Assembly (NCBI GenBank): GCA_973895155.1
Contig: OZ316892.1
Location: forward strand, 14,818,001-14,882,000
From: Marsupella aquatica
Lineage: Eukaryota > Marchantiophyta
Direction of reading: 5' to 3'
DNA length: 64,000 nt
Position numbers and translations under genes: made by a program. Below the pieces are notes generated by a model, which had not been told where the DNA came from, did no database searches, and worked only from the letters and a program-made list of their open reading frames with translations. Shown here in pieces: positions 59,881-64,000 of this stretch (positions are counted from its first letter, which is position 1; every line of letters begins with the position of its first letter).

Positions 59881-60028
59881 GCTAGATATCCACTTAGGAA
59901 GGTGTTCACAGCATTTCGGTTTTGTAATGTTTTCAAATTTCTGTCTCCAGAGATGCTAGATATCCACTTAGGAAGGTGTTCACAGCATTTCGGTTCTGTA
60001 ATGTATTCAAATTTCTGCCTCCAGTGAT
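59881..60028. repeat. Tandem duplication, 74-bp period
   Basis: GCTAGATATCCACTTAGGAA starts each copy (59881 and 59955). Only about four differences between copies, so this is a young duplication. Confidence 0.88.
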
Positions 60029-61537
60029 GCTGCAGCTTTAGATCTTTAGTAGTCATCATGATATGTCTGGATCATCCAGACTTAGAAGTATTGAATTTCC
60101 GCCCAAAGCGTTTGCTCCATTGTCAAGGACTGCTTAAGTTTTCAAGGACAATTTACAAACTTATTTCCTGTACACGACTTAGCAATTATTTACCTCATCT
60201 TTTGAGAACGGTGGTCAGAAAACCACACAATTAACTATACAAGCTCTGTTCCACCATTTTTCACATAAAGTCTTCCAAAATTGCATCGACATGTCCGTTC
60301 CTACGCTTCTCGGCACAAGGAGGTAGTACAGCTAGCTGTATCATCGGTAGCACCCATATTGTTAGAAAAATATCAGATGTTACAAAAATACCAGATTCTT
60401 ATGCTTTCCTAGGATTCACAAATAACCTCTTCAAGCGGTGTATAATTACAATTGCTAGAGCAGTGAGAGGTCGTTTCAGACAGTAATGGTGTATATTTAC
60501 AATTCTCAATACACTAGAAGTACATACATACACAGATGAGCAACCCCGAGGCTCTGCGTCTACCAATCAGACAATTAACAAAACTGAACGCCCTCCACCT
60601 ATTCAGAGAAGGCTTCTGTGGGCCCACAGGCAGTGCTTTGAGGGACAAAGCTTAGATCACTTACAAAATAGGACATCCACGAGATACAACGAAACTAACG
60701 AAAAGCAAGATACGAAAGAACCTCGTGCACTTTTGAAGAAAGAACCAAAGCCCACCCCCAGGCGTGCACGAGGTAGACGTAACACTTGGTCTGAATTGTT
60801 GATAACACTCCAGCACGTACAACACATGGCGCTTGAATGTCCAGATTTACAAGCAAGCAAGAGAAACCAATCTTGACCTCATAAGCACAAGGGCATCCAT
60901 GACCTTTTTCAACATTTTAGATCATGTTGCAGAGGCCAAACCACAAGGCAAAGGCAAAGGCGAAAAGTAAAATCCAACATCTCCAATCTTATAAGACCAC
61001 AATGGCTTGAATGACTCAAAGCTTTAAGAGAGTAGAAAGAAAGCTCTTCACTCTTCAATTGAAGATTCAAAAGGAACCCATATCCTTCAAATAAGCGAAA
61101 GAAACTAGTAAAAATCGTTGCGACGTTGACAAGATGTTGACAGAAGGTTCTCACTGTTGTGTAACAGCTTTGTGGACAAAAGAAATGTACAAAATGTGTT
61201 TACAATACATCATGACTACCAAAAAGAAAACCTGCGTTTCAGATGGTGCAAATGCACCAGTTGACAGCCCAAGAATAACACACCCTACTCTGCTACAGGT
61301 ATTAAGGAAATGTTAATACAACTCGACCTACCTTTAATGTGAACTCATCCATGCCTCTAAAACTATGCAAATTAAGGATGGTAACCTAGATTCTTCAGAC
61401 TGAAAACTCAAGCCCAGCGAAGGGCAAAGCAAGTCAGACCTTCCCATACTAGTGGCAGGTCATATGATGACTGGCCTGACTTACACTTGCAATATTGTGT
61501 TGTGTAATGGGTAGAATCGTAAGAGAAAAGCTGCAGC
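60029..61537. other. 3' flank of the VAMP72 gene, nothing else recognised
   Basis: Downstream of the VAMP72 stop. No gene is supported; the minus-strand frames at 60657-61154 have no recognisable domain. The first few hundred bases below 61538 presumably include the VAMP72 3' UTR. Confidence 0.4.
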
Positions 61538-63665
61538 TTACTTGCACTTGAAACCATGGCATATGGATAACCATATGATGAGAATCACGACAATGATAAT
61601 CGCGAGCACAATCAGCTTCACCTTAAAGTTCTGCAACCACATCTTTCTACGCAGCTGCCTGCCCTGTCGCTGGAAATTATCGGCCTACACATTCCAGGAG
61701 AAAATTCCAGTGAATACTTCTTCAGGAGAAACAGTGTTTCGAAAGAGAAGGAGATGACTTCAAGTGACACATCACGACCACAGCCTTCGACATTTCGTTC
61801 CTTCACAACAAAACTTCCATTGAAAGTCCTCATCTCCGAACAAACTGAACGATCGCAGGTTTCTAAGATTCACATCTCAACTGAAAGAACGTAACATCTC
61901 ACCACCTTTTCAGTCAAGTTCACCATCGGGGGTACCAGAAACACGTCACAAGGGTTCGTTTGCTACGCCTGGGCCGTTAAAGGGAGGGCTCCTATATTAC
62001 ATAACCTCCTACGTCCAGAACCAACATTTACCAAAGAATCTAATAATCAGATTAACCGACCTGATTTCGAAGATTATCCGTCTTATCAACCAGCACTTCA
62101 ATCTTCTCACCGCGATCAAGAACCTGCGCATATCAATAAAGTGAATATTATACATCTGTTAGAACAGAGCCCAAATGTACAGTGCCCAAGTGTACAGTGA
62201 ACCCGCAGCGTACACATGAAAGACTCCAAAACATTATGAGCGGAGGAATTGAGTTAGAGAAGCGCCCCGCACCTTCTCAATGTTGTCCATCATGATGCCT
62301 TTCACCTCTGAAACTTGAGCTTTAATTTTCGAGAGTTTGTTCATCTCCTCAGGATGATCGACGCAGAATTGCATGTGCTCCTTAAGTTTGGACCTAAATT
62401 GAAGAGGACGCTACTCAGCAACAGATTTACCGCCCCACCGAATTGCAAACTCAAATTACAGAAAAATTTCACCCAACTTAATCTCTTTTTAGGCCCCAGG
62501 ACAACATCTTTACCCGAATTCCTTGTCAAGGCTGTGTGCAATAGCAGTGTCTGCCCTGCCTCCTCCATAACGTCGCCTGAAGTCTTCCTTTACCCGATCC
62601 AAAAATGCGAAAGGAATCTGTCTGCCGAAGTCTTCATCCGCAACGACCAAATATGCTGCATATTGCCACACACGCTAGTTGGCTTCCCAAAAAGGCGAAA
62701 AAGAATTGCGTTCTGCAATCGTCCAGCCCGTCGGGAAAAGTTCTATCTTATTGCGATAGGCCCAAATGTAAGATACTGTAATGATTCCAAGTATATTGAC
62801 AAAGTTCACATAGATCTATCCCCACTATCATGGATGATGATAAGTAGAGGCCCTAATAGTGTAGTCGGACAAACTTTTGAGCGGAAGCAGAATTCGGGTG
62901 AGATTTTCATGTTCCATTTATGATCCCAGTGTGCTTCAGGCATGCCACCTCGATGTAGATCGGTCATTCCAGGAAAGCTACAAGAAGAGGGAAACCTAGA
63001 CATCGCAGCCATATATATTTGGGAACGATCCTTCAGATTTCAGACACTCAACAATAGCGTCGACTTAGTCTTGACTTCGGTGAAAACGAAGCGATACGAA
63101 ACAGGTTGGACTACTAAACTACAACCCTCAGATCTACTTCCACATTCTTCAGGTGATCGGCGAGGTAAACTATATCTCAACGGCAAAACACACCTAAAGA
63201 TGCCACAGATCTAAAACATGAAGAGCGAGGACAGATGGAAGAATTATAAGCACGGTAACCATCGTTACAAGCAGGAGTCAAGAAACAGAACACAGGCAAA
63301 CAACTGACTTTGCCTAGCAAGTGAGTGACGAAGTGATAGGAGTAACTGTGGTGTTCGGCAGGTAACAGAAAGTATCGGGCACAAAGCATCCAGACCTAAT
63401 ACACGACCAAAGCGGATCTCAAACCTAACCTAATGCAAGAAATCTCTCCGGAGTCCGAGAGCACAGAGCACGTACTGAATCCATCTTCGACAAGATAGTT
63501 GAAGGTATGCCGGTCGCAAGTGTAGGTGAATTTGTTGTTATTTGCAGGTAACTTCTGTAGACACTGAACCGCAATTGTACTAAAGTTTCCGGAGAACGCA
63601 GTGTACTCCGCGAGCACGACAGTGCCCCGTGCCACAAAGCTGTAAATCAGCGAATTCGCACCCAT
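61538..63665 (-). CDS. VAMP72: VAMP72-type R-SNARE (longin/synaptobrevin)
   Basis: Exons 63665-63476, 62655-62514, 62393-62273, 62123-62061 and 61684-61538; 220 residues, the normal length of the plant VAMP72 group. The longin domain (1 to ~120) starts [14 protein letters not shown]. The SNARE motif (~127-185) has the zero-layer Arg in VLDRGEK (~155). It is followed by basic residues and a single C-terminal membrane anchor (~196-212) ending CHGFKCK, as in VAMP721/722. Such R-SNAREs sit on post-Golgi secretory and endosomal vesicles and pair with plasma-membrane syntaxins such as SYP1 members. All introns are GT-AG and phases are continuous. The ATG has a good context (GCCATGG). Intron 1 (820 bp) contains a copy of the sequence that lies immediately upstream of the ATG. 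Confidence 0.95.
63040..63329 (-). repeat. Copy of the VAMP72 upstream region inside intron 1
   Basis: About 290 bp aligned in direct orientation with 63685-63981, sharing TCAGACACTCAACA, CTTGACTTCGG/CTCGACTTCGG, CACACCTAAAGATGCCACAG and AGCGAGGACAGATGGAAGAA. In the gene's direction an ATG (63012) lies 28 bases after this copy, in a place comparable to the main ATG after the upstream copy. Confidence 0.75.
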
Positions 63666-63684
63666 GGCGATCTACAACTCGAAA

Positions 63685-63981
63685 TCAGACACTCAACAGC
63701 AGCGTCGATTAGTCTCGACTTCGGTCCAATCACCCTGCGATACAAAACCGCTTACACTACACCGAAATGCCAACCCACAATCTACTTCCGCATTCTTCAG
63801 GAGATCGGCGGCTTGAACTATTTCTCAACGGCAAATACACCTAAAGATGCCACAGATCTAAACTATGGAGGAGCGAGGACAGATGGAAGAATTGCGCGCA
63901 CGGTAACCATCGGTACAAGCAGGCAGCCAAGAAACAGAGCAGAAAGCAAACAACTGACTGCGGCTAAAGCAAGTGAGTGAC
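63685..63981 (-). promoter_or_regulatory. VAMP72 leader/promoter-proximal region (duplicated in intron 1)
   Basis: Ends 20 bases upstream of the ATG. Its likeness to 63040-63329 shows that the 5' region was tandemly duplicated around exon 1. Whether it is leader or promoter is not shown by the sequence. Confidence 0.55.
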
Positions 63982-64000
63982 TCCGCACTCGTCCCTCCCT

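Noticed and set aside
1-64000. CRISPR arrays, bacterial operons, rRNA or intact tRNA genes
   Set aside because: Nothing with these signatures; the tandem repeats here lack unique spacers of constant length, and the gene structures are eukaryotic.

Overview
This is plant nuclear DNA. The evidence is short GT-AG introns, plant-type gene families (a CLC-f-like anion channel/exchanger, the CAF-1 subunit FAS1, a VAMP72 R-SNARE with a longin domain), and Ty1/copia elements primed by initiator tRNA-Met. The long, repeat-filled spacers suggest a medium or large genome, possibly of a non-flowering land plant. The species cannot be fixed from the sequence.

Layout. 1-555 (-) is the 5' end of an unrecognised gene that runs off the window, preceded by three identical tandem mini-uORFs. 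1654-5476 is one giant imperfect palindrome whose outer arms are ~35-bp tandem repeats (foldback-like element). 5.7-7.3 kb and 16.2-17.7 kb are diverged direct copies of the same non-coding repeat and bracket the first CLC gene. 7964-15426 (-) is CLC-f-like copy A: nine exons, 1613 codons, with five ~90-residue repeats in an unusual N-terminal extension and a CACTA-type MITE in intron 2. 21639-24374 (-) is FAS1. 26367-30125 (-) is an internally deleted copia element with both LTRs, PBS, PPT and a 5-bp target duplication. 34985-39872 (+) is CLC-f-like copy B, with the same nine-exon structure but no N-terminal repeat block. 41534-51313 (-) is a 22-exon gene encoding a ~1394-residue plant-conserved protein with a C2-like region. 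54958-59236 (+) is a decayed copia element. 61538-63665 (-) is a complete five-exon VAMP72 gene.

Relations. The two CLC genes form a divergent inverted duplication around FAS1 and the young copia element; homology covers the coding exons, the intron positions and about 0.6 kb of 3' flank. CLC-f (Golgi in Arabidopsis), VAMP72 (post-Golgi secretory R-SNARE) and the C2-like protein could all relate to endomembrane traffic, but nothing shows that they are co-regulated. FAS1 is a replication-coupled chromatin assembly factor.

Gene models were built by hand: every junction uses GT-AG, reading phase is continuous across all introns, and the paralogous CLC exons match in length exon by exon. Weakest points are the FAS1 intron acceptor, the second exon of the 22-exon gene, and the true start of CLC copy B.
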